A stretch of 61,997 nt of DNA, taken from Streptomyces sp. NBC_00344 (GTDB lineage Bacteria > Actinomycetota > Actinomycetes > Streptomycetales > Streptomycetaceae). The position numbers were made by a program, and so were the translations under genes. The DNA is taken from positions 1 through 61,997 of the forward strand of contig NZ_CP107997.1 in NCBI RefSeq assembly GCF_036088315.1. Direction: 5' to 3'. Below, piece after piece: positions 25,901 to 34,233 of the stretch (its first letter is position 1; the number at the start of each line of letters is the position of its first letter). The notes beneath the pieces were generated by a model. It had not been told where the DNA came from. It worked only from the letters and a program-made list of their open reading frames with translations, and did no database searches.

Positions 25901-25914
25901 CCTCGCTAACGAGG
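25901..25914. promoter_or_regulatory. GntR operator site 1
   Basis: CCTCGCTAACGAGG, a near-perfect 14-bp palindrome (extended on both sides as GACCTCG...CGAGGTC) in the divergent promoter region. Confidence 0.7.
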
Positions 25915-25958
25915 TCGAGGACTTAAGTGAAAGCCTTGTACGGCATAGATGTCAAGAA

Positions 25959-25972
25959 CCTCGTTAACGAGG
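25959..25972. promoter_or_regulatory. GntR operator site 2
   Basis: CCTCGTTAACGAGG, a perfect 14-bp palindrome, 58 bases from site 1. Confidence 0.75.
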
Positions 25973-26040
25973 TATCTTGCGAGTGCGACTCTCGCCTTGG
26001 CCATGCACCCCTGCGAGATTGCGATAGTCAGCCGCCGTAA

Positions 26041-26054
26041 GATCGCTAGCGAGG
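26041..26054. promoter_or_regulatory. Weaker GntR operator site 3
   Basis: GATCGCTAGCGAGG matches 11 of 14 positions and lies just upstream of the gntR ribosome-binding site, where repressor binding would block its own gene. Confidence 0.5.
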
Positions 26055-26065
26055 TAGGGAGACGC

Positions 26066-26821
26066 ATGGCGGACAAAACGGGCGCTGAGCTGCCCAAATA
26101 CCAGCGGATCGCGGAAGCCCTGAGAGCGGCGATCGAGGCGGGCGAGTACGGACCCGGAGAACGACTGCCGGGGGAGAATGCGCTGGCTTCGATGTACGGG
26201 GTCGCAGCCCTGACTGCCCGTCAAGCGCTCCGAACGCTCAAGAACGAGGGGCTGGCCGAGTCCCGACGTGGCGCTGGCGTGTTCGTCCAGGCATTTCGCC
26301 CTATCCGGCGTCACGGCATTACGCGGCTGGCACGTGATCAATGGGGTGCGGGAAGGTCGATCTGGTCCGCAGATGACGATCGGCCACTCGATGTTGACCA
26401 GGTTCGCGTCGATCAACTCGTGCCCCCGCAGCACATCATTCGGGTGCTGGGGCTCGGGGAATCTGAGACTGCGTGTGTCCGCTCGCGGCGCTACGTAGTG
26501 GACGGCCGTCCGGTCATGTCGGCCATCTCGTATCTGCCGTACGAGCTGGTAGAAGGCTCGGCAATCACTCAGGCGGATACCGGGCCAGGCGGGATTTACG
26601 CGCGCCTCTCGGACCTCGGTCACACAGTTACGCGTTTCCGCGAGGAGATCCGCAGCCGGCTGCCGACGGCCGCTGAGGCTGCTGTGCTCGGGATGTCGGC
26701 TGAGCGTCCCGTGATGAAGCTCTGCCGAACAGCCTTCGACAGCGACGCACGGGCCGTTGAGATCAACGAGATGACGCTCGACAGCTCGAGCTACGTGCTC
26801 GATTACGAATTCGATGCCTAG
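26066..26821 (+). CDS. GntR/UTRA repressor (transfer regulator)
   Basis: A 251-residue HutC-type regulator. The winged helix is at about 10-75 (PGERLPGENALASMYGV, TARQALRTLKNEGL) and the UTRA effector domain at 90-245. GntR repressors of this type (KorSA, TraR) control conjugation genes on Streptomyces elements. The palindromes in the promoter region support autoregulation and control of the divergent gene. ATG 26066 with GGGAG upstream. Confidence 0.88.
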   Translation: MADKTGAELPKYQRIAEALRAAIEAGEYGPGERLPGENALASMYGVAALTARQALRTLKNEGLAESRRGAGVFVQAFRPIRRHGITRLARDQWGAGRSIWSADDDRPLDVDQVRVDQLVPPQHIIRVLGLGESETACVRSRRYVVDGRPVMSAISYLPYELVEGSAITQADTGPGGIYARLSDLGHTVTRFREEIRSRLPTAAEAAVLGMSAERPVMKLCRTAFDSDARAVEINEMTLDSSSYVLDYEFDA

Positions 26822-27003
26822 CAGCTCGATGTCCCGCACAGTGACCCCGCTTGTTCTAGTTCGTCTTGTGGGGCCAATCACACTGGTTGGTGCTTCTGCG
26901 GAACATCACAGCGGATTGTCGAAGCCTGTGCGCACGCCCGTGCGCGTCTTTTCAACATCCGCGTACACACGGGATTCCGGAGTCTGGTCTTAGGCTCCCG
27001 GTC

Positions 27004-28041
27004 ATGGCGATGACGGAGGCTCAGAGGGTGGGGAAGCACCACGTGGGGTGGCGGCCTGAGAAACTGCGCGAGATGCGTGAGGCTCACGGGCTGACCCTGG
27101 AGAGGGCTGGCGAGCGGCTCCGTCAGGTTGCCGAACAGGCGAAGCTGCGAGGAATCCCGGCAGCGAACCCCCAGACGTTGTGGCAACACGAGCAGGGGGA
27201 GGTCTACCCGGGGCCGCACTATCGGCGGGCGTATTGTCTCCTTTACCGGGGGACTGATCCGGATCTCGGCTTTCGTAACGCGTTGCCGGGCGAGGACACC
27301 CAGTTCAAACTGACACCCCTGGATGACCAGCGCAACGGTGGCCATGTCCTGGCTGTGGAGCGAGCGGTTCACCGGATTGCTCCCGGCATTGACGCCGCAG
27401 ATCACATGGGTCTGCAGCAGCGGATCCTCGACGCCTGGAAGCGTCGGCACACAGGCGGCGATCCTCACCGGCCCGTACTGGTCCTGGTCGGCGGGTTCGC
27501 CGGCTCAGGCAAGACTGAGTTCGCACGCTTCCTCACCCAGCTAACGGGCTGGCCCCTGCTGGACAAGGATCCTCAGACCCGTCCACTGGTCGAGAGGCTT
27601 TTGGTCGCCCTGGGCGGTGACCAAAACGACCGGCACACGGAGCTCTACCGCAAGCAGGTGCGTCCGGTGGAGTACGAGTGCTTGATGCAGGCCGCTTTCG
27701 CCAATACCCGCTGCGGAATTAGCACCGTTCTGACCGCCCCGTTCATTGCGGAAATGACGAACACGGAGTGGATGCAGCGCCTGATCAACAAATGCGGGGC
27801 CCAGGGCGTGGACGTATTCCCGATCTGGGTTCAGTGTGACTTGGAGTCGATGCACGAGTACATCACCTTCCGTTCCGCGGCCCGTGACTCGTGGAAGCTG
27901 CAGCGCTGGGAGGAGTACCTCTCGACCATCAATTTGGATCTACGTCCGGCCGTGCCGCACGTGGTTGTCGACAACCGTCTCGGGGCCGCAGTTTCTCTGG
28001 CTGATCAGGCCCGGCATGCGATCGGGGCGGTGTACGCATGA
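27004..28041 (+). CDS. XRE HTH fused to a P-loop kinase-like ATPase
   Basis: A 345-residue protein. Residues 15-85 form an XRE-type helix-turn-helix (LREMREAHGLTLERAGERLR ... NPQTLWQHEQGEVYPG). The C-terminal 190 residues are a nucleotide-binding kinase fold with Walker A GGFAGSGKT (163-171), like small-molecule or zeta-toxin-type kinases. Its stop overlaps the next start. The fusion suggests a regulator that phosphorylates or senses a nucleotide ligand; the substrate is unknown. Confidence 0.75.
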   Translation: MAMTEAQRVGKHHVGWRPEKLREMREAHGLTLERAGERLRQVAEQAKLRGIPAANPQTLWQHEQGEVYPGPHYRRAYCLLYRGTDPDLGFRNALPGEDTQFKLTPLDDQRNGGHVLAVERAVHRIAPGIDAADHMGLQQRILDAWKRRHTGGDPHRPVLVLVGGFAGSGKTEFARFLTQLTGWPLLDKDPQTRPLVERLLVALGGDQNDRHTELYRKQVRPVEYECLMQAAFANTRCGISTVLTAPFIAEMTNTEWMQRLINKCGAQGVDVFPIWVQCDLESMHEYITFRSAARDSWKLQRWEEYLSTINLDLRPAVPHVVVDNRLGAAVSLADQARHAIGAVYA

Positions 28042-28598
28042 AGCCGGGCGTCATCCTCTACGGGCCGCCAGCGTCAGGCAAAGACACCGTCACCGCTGCG
28101 CTGGCACGACTTGATGCAAGGTATCGGCAGTTCTCACGGCTCAAGGTTGGCTCAGGCAAGAGCGCCGGTTACCGGATGGGCACGCCAGAGCAGCTGCGAG
28201 AGCTGGAATCCGTGGGCAGCGTCATCTATGCCAATAGCCGGTATGGCAACACGTACGTGATCGACACCCCGGGCCTGAAGAACGCGTTCAATGCGGGAGT
28301 GCCGGTGGTGCACCTCGGTCAGATTGACGGCATTCATGCCCTGGTCGATGGTTGTCCGGCAGCCTGGGCTCTGGTGGTGCTGTGGTGCTCAAAGGTCGTG
28401 ACCGGAAAGCGCTCCGAGGCGCGAGGAGACACCAACTCAGCCGCACGCCTGGCGGCATGGGAGGAGACGCGCGAGGACTTGGATGCGCACCCGGAGGTGC
28501 TCTGGGACCTCACGGTGGAGACAGTGACGACGACGCCGGATCAGTCGGCGCTGCTCATCCACCAGCTGCTGGCTCAGAGGGCGGGAGCGGCAACGTGA
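28038..28598 (+). CDS. Guanylate-kinase-like P-loop protein
   Basis: A 186-residue protein starting MKPGVILYGPPASGKDT, with P-loop GPPASGKDT at residues 9-17. Its length and the NSRYGNTYVID segment recall guanylate kinases, which bind GMP there. ATG overlaps the stop of the XRE-kinase gene. The true phosphate acceptor cannot be read from the sequence. Confidence 0.75.
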   Translation: MKPGVILYGPPASGKDTVTAALARLDARYRQFSRLKVGSGKSAGYRMGTPEQLRELESVGSVIYANSRYGNTYVIDTPGLKNAFNAGVPVVHLGQIDGIHALVDGCPAAWALVVLWCSKVVTGKRSEARGDTNSAARLAAWEETREDLDAHPEVLWDLTVETVTTTPDQSALLIHQLLAQRAGAAT

Positions 28599-28605
28599 CA
28601 ACGGG

Positions 28606-29445
28606 TTACGGCTGGGTGAGCTTGCTAAGGGCGTCGGTGAGCGTGAGCTTTCTGTTGTTCTTGGCGTCGTCCCACCGCGCCAGCGTTGTCGCGGCCGCGC
28701 GTAGCAGCTCGGGCGGAAGGCCAGCAGCCGCAAGCATGTCGGCGGCTTCCTCCAACTCCGGGCCCCACCGCCAGGCGCGCGCCGCAGTCTTCGCGATGTA
28801 CTCAGGCTCAGCAAGGTACGAGTCGCTGCGGCGCGAGGCGATGTCGACGAGCTCCTGTTCGACTCCATGTTCCTTAGCCAGCCCAATCGACAGTGCCACT
28901 AGCACCCGCGAAGTCTTCTGGAAGCTCGCGTACGCGAGCTTGAGTGCGGAAGCCTGTCCGATGGCGCTCCCCAGGCAATTCGTTCGTACGGCCGTGCCGC
29001 TGAAGAGCGCTTCGAGGCCCGCGGTCGCGGCAGCTGGGCCAGAGAGGTACAGCGTTGGCGTTTTACCGTTTACCGGTGGAGAGCCGACCACGCCGCCGTC
29101 GACTACCGCTTCGGCCCGCAAAAGCAGTGCCGCGATGCGCTGTGTCCGTTCGGCGGTGATGGCGTTCGCTTCGACATACACCCCGGAGAAATTGCATGCG
29201 GCGACGTCGCGAGCGAGGCCTTCGGCGGCCGCAGGCGGACACAGGCTAATTACCGTGTCCGCCCGGTCCAGTAGCTCCTGCAGGGTAGGAACCGGTTCCA
29301 GACCATGCTGCTCCGCACGGGCAACGCTCTCGGGGCTACGCCCTGCGGTGCACCAGAGAACGGTTGACGCGTTGGTCGCCGCGCACCCCGCGACGGCAGC
29401 GCCCATGCTGCCTGGGTGCAGGATGCCGATGGTCTGCTGGTTCAC
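28606..29445 (-). CDS. NAD(P)-dependent beta-hydroxyacid dehydrogenase-like protein
   Basis: A 279-residue protein with an N-terminal Rossmann fold (GILHPGSMGAAVAGCA, residues about 7-22) and a C-terminal helical domain of the 6-phosphogluconate/3-hydroxyisobutyrate dehydrogenase type (DUF1932-like). GTG start just after the HAD stop on the same strand, so the two form an operon. It converges with the P-loop pair. Substrate unknown. Confidence 0.8.
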   Translation of the reverse strand: MNQQTIGILHPGSMGAAVAGCAATNASTVLWCTAGRSPESVARAEQHGLEPVPTLQELLDRADTVISLCPPAAAEGLARDVAACNFSGVYVEANAITAERTQRIAALLLRAEAVVDGGVVGSPPVNGKTPTLYLSGPAAATAGLEALFSGTAVRTNCLGSAIGQASALKLAYASFQKTSRVLVALSIGLAKEHGVEQELVDIASRRSDSYLAEPEYIAKTAARAWRWGPELEEAADMLAAAGLPPELLRAAATTLARWDDAKNNRKLTLTDALSKLTQP

Positions 29446-29449
29446 GCTG

Positions 29450-30103
29450 CTACTCCGGTTTGGTGTTGAGCAGAATGCCGATCGCGTCGACGACATCGTT
29501 AACGGTGCGATCGGGGCTTGGAACGTCGGAAGACCAAAGGCGGCTGCGCACCCAGATGGTGCGCAGCCCGGCTCGGTGGCCGCCGCCGATGTCCCCGGCG
29601 GGGTTGTCTCCGACCATCCATGCCCGGCTATGAAGGGCGGAGCCGCAGCGTCTGGCCGCGAGCTCGAAGAGTCTGGGAGAGGGCTTCCTAACGTCGATAT
29701 CGCCGGACACTGCGACTCCGTCCACGAGACCCGTAAGGCCGGCCGCGGTGAGCTTGGCGCGTTGGATATCGCTGGCGCCGTTGGTGACAACGCCGATCGT
29801 CCAGTTGTCGGCACGCAGTTGGGTCAGGCCCTCAACGACGGTGGGCCGACAGGAGGTGGCGGCCACCATGCCTTCGACGTACGACAGCCACAGACGCTCC
29901 CAAGGAATGGTCAGCGCGAAGGCTTCCTGCATCCGGACAAAGTCGGCGACGCTGACACGGTCGGCAAGTTCCGCCAGTATCCAGTTCTCGATCTCGGGGC
30001 CCAGGGCGAAACCCTGACAGACACTGGTCACCGCACTGATGAATGCTGCATTCCGGTCGACCAGAGTCCCGTCCAAGTCAAAGAGGGCAAGAGGGCGCTG
30101 CAC
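29450..30103 (-). CDS. HAD-superfamily phosphatase
   Basis: A 217-residue subfamily I HAD hydrolase: nucleophile DLDGTLV (Asp9, Asp11), VVTNGA (motif II), KPSPRLFELA (motif III) and MVGDNPAGDIGG (motif IV). All catalytic motifs are present. It lies just upstream of the dehydrogenase. GTG 30103 is the start that leaves the fewest residues before motif I. Confidence 0.85.
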   Translation of the reverse strand: MQRPLALFDLDGTLVDRNAAFISAVTSVCQGFALGPEIENWILAELADRVSVADFVRMQEAFALTIPWERLWLSYVEGMVAATSCRPTVVEGLTQLRADNWTIGVVTNGASDIQRAKLTAAGLTGLVDGVAVSGDIDVRKPSPRLFELAARRCGSALHSRAWMVGDNPAGDIGGGHRAGLRTIWVRSRLWSSDVPSPDRTVNDVVDAIGILLNTKPE

Positions 30104-30275
30104 GTCAAAGACACTACATTGCTGGTCAGCAGCCTTCGGTGCGCCGGACGATGGCAGGCCACCCACCACCTTGCTGTCGACTTTGGCGACACGCCGTCAA
30201 TTCGCTTGCTCGTTGCGGCCCGTACAGGCACAGCGCTATGTATAGTTTCGCGTCTACGGATCAGTAAGGGGGCTC

Positions 30276-30551
30276 ATGATGTCAGAGTTGTTTGATGCAG
30301 TTGACGCCCTGTTGGCGCGTCCTGCCTTCCCTCCTCCCGTACGCGCACGCCTGCGCCGCGCCGACGGGCTGACTCAAGCGGAGGTAGCTGCAGCGCTCGG
30401 CGTTTCTCGTCTCTCCTTCCAGCGCTGGGAGACAGGCCTTGCCACCCCCCACCCGCGGCACCGAGCGGCCTACACGCGCCTCCTGGAGGGACTGGCAGCG
30501 AAGCATCCTGCCGCTGTCGAGCACGAATCCACGCAAGCCGAAGCAAGTTAG
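30276..30551 (+). CDS. Stand-alone HTH protein resembling the Tap N-terminus
   Basis: A 91-residue protein starting MMSELFDAVDALLARPA with an XRE-like HTH (LTQAEVAAALGVSRLSFQRWETG). I recall very similar sequence at the N-terminus of telomere-associated Tap proteins, here followed by a stop and a terminator instead of the large Tap body. A TATAGT about 35 bases upstream could be a -10 element. It lies just before rep and tpg, where tap often sits. Confidence 0.65.
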   Translation: MMSELFDAVDALLARPAFPPPVRARLRRADGLTQAEVAAALGVSRLSFQRWETGLATPHPRHRAAYTRLLEGLAAKHPAAVEHESTQAEAS

Positions 30552-30587
30552 AAAGACGTCATGACTGCCCTAGGTCCGTAAACGCGA

Positions 30588-30620
30588 AGCGGCCCCCGTC
30601 GCCACAACGGGGACCGCTTC
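30588..30620 (+). terminator. 13-bp hairpin after the HTH gene
   Basis: AAGCGGCCCCCGT pairs with ACGGGGACCGCTT with one mismatch. Confidence 0.7.
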
Positions 30621-30942
30621 CTAGCGATCGACTCGCCCGAGCTTCGACACTCTCGAGTCGTGAGCAGTGAGGTGACCTCTCTGCCGGGTGATGCCCGTGG
30701 ATCTTACGATCCGCGCGGTCACCTACCCCCAGAATAGGCATCCGCCACCAGATAGCCAGTACAGGGCGCATTTTCACCCTAATTGTCTGGTCACATTCGC
30801 TGCTCCCGACTCCCCTACAAGGGGAGATGCACCGCATGCACAGTCAATTCCATCGGCGTCTGCCTCCAGCTGCAATCTGCGTCACTCCGGATGCGAGCGC
30901 TGTTCGAGGCTGCTGCTCCCGCCCTGGTGCGGGGGTGAAGTG

Positions 30943-32601
30943 ATGGTCGCGAATGACGACAGCCAGTCCGTCGAGATGCTGGCCCCTGATACCACTGGGT
31001 TCTACAGCTCCAACCTGCTGGACTGGGTTCCTCTGTGCCCCCAGCTGCGAGACTCCGCTATCCGCCTGTACTGGATCATGCGTGCACTCGTGATCGAGAA
31101 GCACGGCCCGGTGCGGAAACTGACGCTGCTCCAGCTCTGCTATTTGCTGCCCGCCAAGCCTGCGGCTCCAGGAGAAACAGTGAAGCCGTCAAGCCTCGCC
31201 CGGATCCGCTCGCTGCTGGATGACCTGACAAAGGTGGGGCTGGTCACGACTCCGGACGGCAAGCAGGTCAAAACGTCCTCCCGCGCCAACGCCTCGGCAG
31301 GACCACTGCGCCTACGGATCAATGACCGTCCGTTCCCCGGCTATGCAGGGCCTCGCAACGCGTTCGCCGCTCTGGACTCCGTGCGGCCTGCGGCCGCCGA
31401 TGCGGCAACGACGGCTATCCGCAAAGAGGCGGCGCGAGAGGCTGCCCGGAAGGCAGCCAAAAAAGCGGCTCGTGCAGTTGAAAGTGCGGGCCAGATTTCT
31501 GGCCCGCACATGGAAGCGGGCCAGATTTCTAGCCCGTCGGGCCAGATTTCTAGCCCGTCGGGCCAGATTTCTAGCCCAGATCCGGGCTCTGACCTGCAAG
31601 ATCGCGTTCTCCCGTTCAGTCCTTCCACTCAGTCCTCCCGCTCACGTCCGACTCCCGTCCGTCCATCCGTTTCGGTAGGGGACCGCGCGAGCGAAACCGG
31701 GGACGGAGGGACGGACGGACGCGGCGTCATCGAGGACCAGGAGAAGCAGGAGCTCGGCCCGGCCGGTGGTAGAGAAACGGCGTCAGCTAGCGCCGCGCCG
31801 ATCAACAAAGCAGCAACAGAAAAGCGCTCGGCGCTTGTGGTCGGTGAGGTGGCTGTGACGATGACACCCGGTATGGAGGTCCTGCGGGCCATCGCGGCAG
31901 AGGTGCCGGAATGGACTCTGACAGGCAGCACGCTGCTTGACCAGGGCCGCACGGTCACCGGCATGCTTGCCGGCGGGTTCACAGCTCAGGAGATCCGGCA
32001 CGTCCTGGTCTCGAAGCCCTTGCCGGAGAAGCTGACGCACTCGGTCGGCGCGATCGTCGGTCGCCGACTGCAGGACCTGCTGACCGCCGGGCCCGCGAGC
32101 CGCGCCCGTCCCATCCCCGCGCAGTCCGCGAGCCGCCCGGAGCGCGGTGGCACCAACAGGCCGACGCCGACGCCGCCGCCCGTGGCGGAGCTCCAGGCCA
32201 GTCTGGACGCTGTGGTCCGGGGCGAGACAGCGATGCGTTGCTGCGTCGGAGACGGCGGACTGTGCGATCGCCTCGCTCTGCCTGGCGAGACCTTCTGCTC
32301 CCGGTGCCTGCACGGAGACGATCCGGTCTGTGCCGCCGGGTGCGGCCGTGCCGTGACCGCTCCCGGAGCCCACTGCATCCCGTGCGTGAACGCGGACCAG
32401 CACGACGAGGAATGCCCCGGCCACGACGAGCAGCTGTGCGGCCGGCCGGTCCAGACGGTCGGTGGCCTGTGCTGGCGCTGCGAGGCTGCCCGGACAGAAC
32501 CCCGCCGCCGGTCAGAATCCAACTGGCGCGAGGAAGTAGCCGAAGCCACCACAGCAGCAGCCGCTGCAACTCTGCCCGCAGCATCCGTGGCGCCGTTCTG
32601 A
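30943..32601 (+). CDS. Rep-like replication protein with internal iterons
   Basis: A 552-residue protein. Residues 15-130 form a winged-helix-like domain (LRDSAIRLYWIMRALVIEK, KPSSLARIRSLLDDLTKVGL). About 180-210 hold repeated GQISSPS units encoded by DNA iterons. The C-terminal 110 residues have many CxxC pairs (CDRLALPGETFCSRC, CGRAVTAPGAHCIPC), likely several zinc sites. I recall that iterons inside a rep gene are typical of linear plasmids such as pSLA2, which supports a replication role. Just upstream of tpg. ATG 30943 chosen where the conserved-looking sequence begins. Confidence 0.65.
   Translation: MVANDDSQSVEMLAPDTTGFYSSNLLDWVPLCPQLRDSAIRLYWIMRALVIEKHGPVRKLTLLQLCYLLPAKPAAPGETVKPSSLARIRSLLDDLTKVGLVTTPDGKQVKTSSRANASAGPLRLRINDRPFPGYAGPRNAFAALDSVRPAAADAATTAIRKEAAREAARKAAKKAARAVESAGQISGPHMEAGQISSPSGQISSPSGQISSPDPGSDLQDRVLPFSPSTQSSRSRPTPVRPSVSVGDRASETGDGGTDGRGVIEDQEKQELGPAGGRETASASAAPINKAATEKRSALVVGEVAVTMTPGMEVLRAIAAEVPEWTLTGSTLLDQGRTVTGMLAGGFTAQEIRHVLVSKPLPEKLTHSVGAIVGRRLQDLLTAGPASRARPIPAQSASRPERGGTNRPTPTPPPVAELQASLDAVVRGETAMRCCVGDGGLCDRLALPGETFCSRCLHGDDPVCAAGCGRAVTAPGAHCIPCVNADQHDEECPGHDEQLCGRPVQTVGGLCWRCEAARTEPRRRSESNWREEVAEATTAAAAATLPAASVAPF
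31488..31580. repeat. Iterons, four copies (candidate origin)
   Basis: GGGCCAGATTTCT starts at 31488, 31518, 31539 and 31560 (spacing 30, 21, 21). Each copy is followed by GGCCC or AGCCC, so each is itself an inverted repeat; the first is a perfect 11-bp inverted repeat with a 2-base spacer. Confidence 0.8.
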
Positions 32602-32712
32602 GCGGCCGTCAGGCACCGATCGCCCCGCCAGTGCGGTTTACCGCGCCGACGGGGGCGAGATCGGCGCTCACGGCGGCACACAGACGATTGTGCAGCAGCG
32701 AAAGGACCCTGA

Positions 32713-33270
32713 ATGGGCATCATCGGCGACAGCCTCGACAAAGCCGCAACCAACGTGTTCACCCGCCCGATCCCGAAAACCGCCGGCGCCCAGATCCGCT
32801 TCCTCGTGAAGCACGAGAAAGGCTCCACCCGCACGGTCGCCCAGCGCCTGGGCATCTCCCAGCGCACCGTGGAGCGCTACCTCACCGGCCAGATCAAAAA
32901 GCCCCGCCCCGACCTCGCGGAACGCCTCGCCGGCGAAGTCCGCAAGGACTGGCAGCCGTTGATCCGCCAACGCGCCCGCAAGCAGGCAGCGACCGAGGGC
33001 GGCATCACGATCGAGACCCGGGCCCGCTTCGGGTTCACCGCAGCGCCCGGAACGACGGACGACGGACGCCTCCGGCTGATTACCCAGCACCTCCCACCCG
33101 CCTACGCGGCCCGGCTGTTCGCCGCACAAGAGCAGGGCGCCACCGAGCAGCGGTTGCAGAACATTGCTGCTGAAGGGCTTCAGGAGCAGTACTTCAAGGA
33201 CCGCGGCCGCCGGGCCGAGGGGCTCGTGGTGGAGCTCACCGATATCGACTACATCGAGCTTGGCTACTAG
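32713..33270 (+). CDS. tpg: Terminal protein Tpg, copy 1
   Basis: A 185-residue protein of the exact size and pattern of Streptomyces Tpg, which is attached to telomere 5' ends and primes end patching. HTH at 41-62 (TVAQRLGISQRTVERYLTGQ). The conserved ETRARFGFTAAPGTTDD contains Thr114, reported as the residue that receives the nucleotide. The C-terminus is VELTDIDYIELGY. AAAGGA lies upstream of ATG. Upstream DNA from about 32660 is shared with copy 2. Confidence 0.95.
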   Translation: MGIIGDSLDKAATNVFTRPIPKTAGAQIRFLVKHEKGSTRTVAQRLGISQRTVERYLTGQIKKPRPDLAERLAGEVRKDWQPLIRQRARKQAATEGGITIETRARFGFTAAPGTTDDGRLRLITQHLPPAYAARLFAAQEQGATEQRLQNIAAEGLQEQYFKDRGRRAEGLVVELTDIDYIELGY

Positions 33271-33433
33271 CTTTTGGAACGGAGGTTCGAATTATGGGGT
33301 TACGAGAAGTGGTCCGAAGCCTGCGTATACCGGACTGTGGGGCCCAGTACGCCCCTGGCCGGGGCATCGTTAGGCAGCACACGCCCGCCCGTCGTGGCGT
33401 GATCGTGTGTACGGCAGCAGCAGGAGGAGAACG

Positions 33434-34180
33434 GTGAGCGACCGCAGCGCCATCGAATGGACCGAGGCGACCTGGAACCCGACCACCGGCTGCGACCGTG
33501 TCTCGTCCGGCTGCGACAACTGTTACGCCCTGACGCTTGCGAAGCGGCTCAAGGCGATGGGTGCGGCGAAGTACCAGAACGACGGTCACCCCCGCACGTC
33601 CGGCCCCGGTTTTGACGTCACTTTGCACCCGGACGCGCTGAGCGTCCCCTACGGCTGGAAAAGCCCGCGGGTGGTGTTCGTCAATTCGATGTCCGATCTC
33701 TTCCATGCGCGGGTGCCGCTGGACTTCGTCCGTGAGGTGTTCAAGGTCATGGCCGATACGCCGCAGCACACCTACCAAGTGCTGACCAAGCGGGCCCGGC
33801 GTCTGCGGCAGATCGCACCGAAGCTGGACTGGCCGGCGAACCTGTGGATGGGCGTGTCCCTCGAGACGGAGACCGAGCTGCCGCGCGTGGACGACCTGCG
33901 CCACGTGCCTGCAGTTGTGCGGTTCCTGTCCTGTGAGCCGCTGCTCGGGCCCCTGCCCGACCTGGACTTGGACGGTATCGGCTGGGTCATTGCCGGCGGC
34001 GAATCCGGAGCGGGCCACCGCCCCTTGGACGAGGCTTGGGTGACCGGGATCCGCGACACCTGCCAGGACGCCGGCGTGGCGTTCTTCTTCAAGCAATGGG
34101 GCGGGCGCACGCCGAAGGCCGGCGGCCGCATCCTGGCGGGCCGCACCTGGGACGAGATGCCCCTGCCGATCGCAGCCTGA
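33434..34180 (+). CDS. Three-Cys-motif protein (phage Gp37/Gp68, DUF5131 family)
   Basis: A 248-residue protein with C-x6-C-x2-CY near the N-terminus (Cys20, Cys27, Cys30 in TTGCDRVSSGCDNCYA), FVNSMSDLFH, and the C-terminal WVIAGGESGAGHRPLD and FFFKQWGG that mark this phage-related family. The Cys pattern is that of a metal cluster, but the enzyme reaction is not known. GTG behind GGAGGAGA. It converges with tcmP, its usual partner. Confidence 0.88.
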   Translation: MSDRSAIEWTEATWNPTTGCDRVSSGCDNCYALTLAKRLKAMGAAKYQNDGHPRTSGPGFDVTLHPDALSVPYGWKSPRVVFVNSMSDLFHARVPLDFVREVFKVMADTPQHTYQVLTKRARRLRQIAPKLDWPANLWMGVSLETETELPRVDDLRHVPAVVRFLSCEPLLGPLPDLDLDGIGWVIAGGESGAGHRPLDEAWVTGIRDTCQDAGVAFFFKQWGGRTPKAGGRILAGRTWDEMPLPIAA

Positions 34181-34197
34181 CCCACGCAAAGAGCACT

Positions 34198-34225
34198 GGC
34201 CCTGGCGGGTGCATCCGCCAGGGCC
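34198..34225. terminator. Bidirectional 11-bp hairpin between convergent genes
   Basis: GGCCCTGGCGG pairs perfectly with CCGCCAGGGCC around 6 bases. Confidence 0.85.
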
Positions 34226-34233
34226 TTCGCGTG

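Noticed and set aside
31312..31628. Minus-strand frames with repeated A-R-N-L-A-R units
   Set aside because: They are read from the iterons opposite the rep-like gene and have no start signals.
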